A stretch of 5,932 nucleotides of DNA, from contig CAMWUF010000078.1 of NCBI GenBank assembly GCA_947177375.1, positions 1 through 5,932 on the forward strand. Direction: 5' to 3'. Under the pieces are notes generated by a model, which was not told the origin of the DNA, searched no databases, and saw only the letters and a program-made list of their open reading frames with translations. The translations under genes were made by a program, and so were the position numbers. Source of the stretch: an uncultured Ruminococcus sp. (GTDB taxonomy: Bacteria > Bacillota > Clostridia > Oscillospirales > Ruminococcaceae). Within the stretch, counting starts at the first letter, position 1. The number at the start of each line of letters is the position of its first letter. Shown piece after piece: positions 5,932 to 5,932 of this stretch.

Positions 5932-5932
5932 G

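Overview
The window is AT-rich and every gene in it reads on the minus strand. Low GC, strong AGGAGG-type ribosome binding sites, a TTG start, a lipoprotein signal and PASTA repeats together suggest a low-GC Firmicute, perhaps a clostridial or Ruminococcus-like gut bacterium. The phylum is inferred from these traits; I cannot fix the species from this sequence.

In transcription order (right to left) there are two units. The first has a gene cut by the right edge (5713-5931) whose C-terminus looks like an extracellular sugar/solute-binding protein. It overlaps by ATGA a 679-residue membrane protein (3677-5716) made of a kinase-like domain, one transmembrane helix, four PASTA repeats and a Thr/Glu/Pro-rich tail. 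The kinase-like domain lacks the beta-3 lysine, the HRD aspartate and the glycine of DFG, so it is probably a pseudokinase. A hairpin plus T-run (3612-3654) probably ends this unit.

The second unit starts after a 141-bp intergenic region with an 18-bp perfect inverted repeat (3557-3574) and a weak possible promoter. It encodes an ECF sigma factor with a TTG start (2987-3535), a single-pass membrane protein that is very probably its anti-sigma factor (2133-2990, ATGA overlap), and a large von Willebrand A lipoprotein of the YfbK type (87-2114, 18 nt downstream).

Beyond the last gene, the left edge (1-86) contains a near-perfect 37-nt hairpin and no gene. There is no gene-free stretch above 300 bases.

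A working model, which is inference, is that both units concern the cell envelope. The PASTA protein may sense cell-wall material without phosphorylating anything. The sigma/anti-sigma pair would carry an envelope signal to transcription, with the VWA lipoprotein as an outer-surface partner or output. Nothing in the sequence proves that the two units work together.
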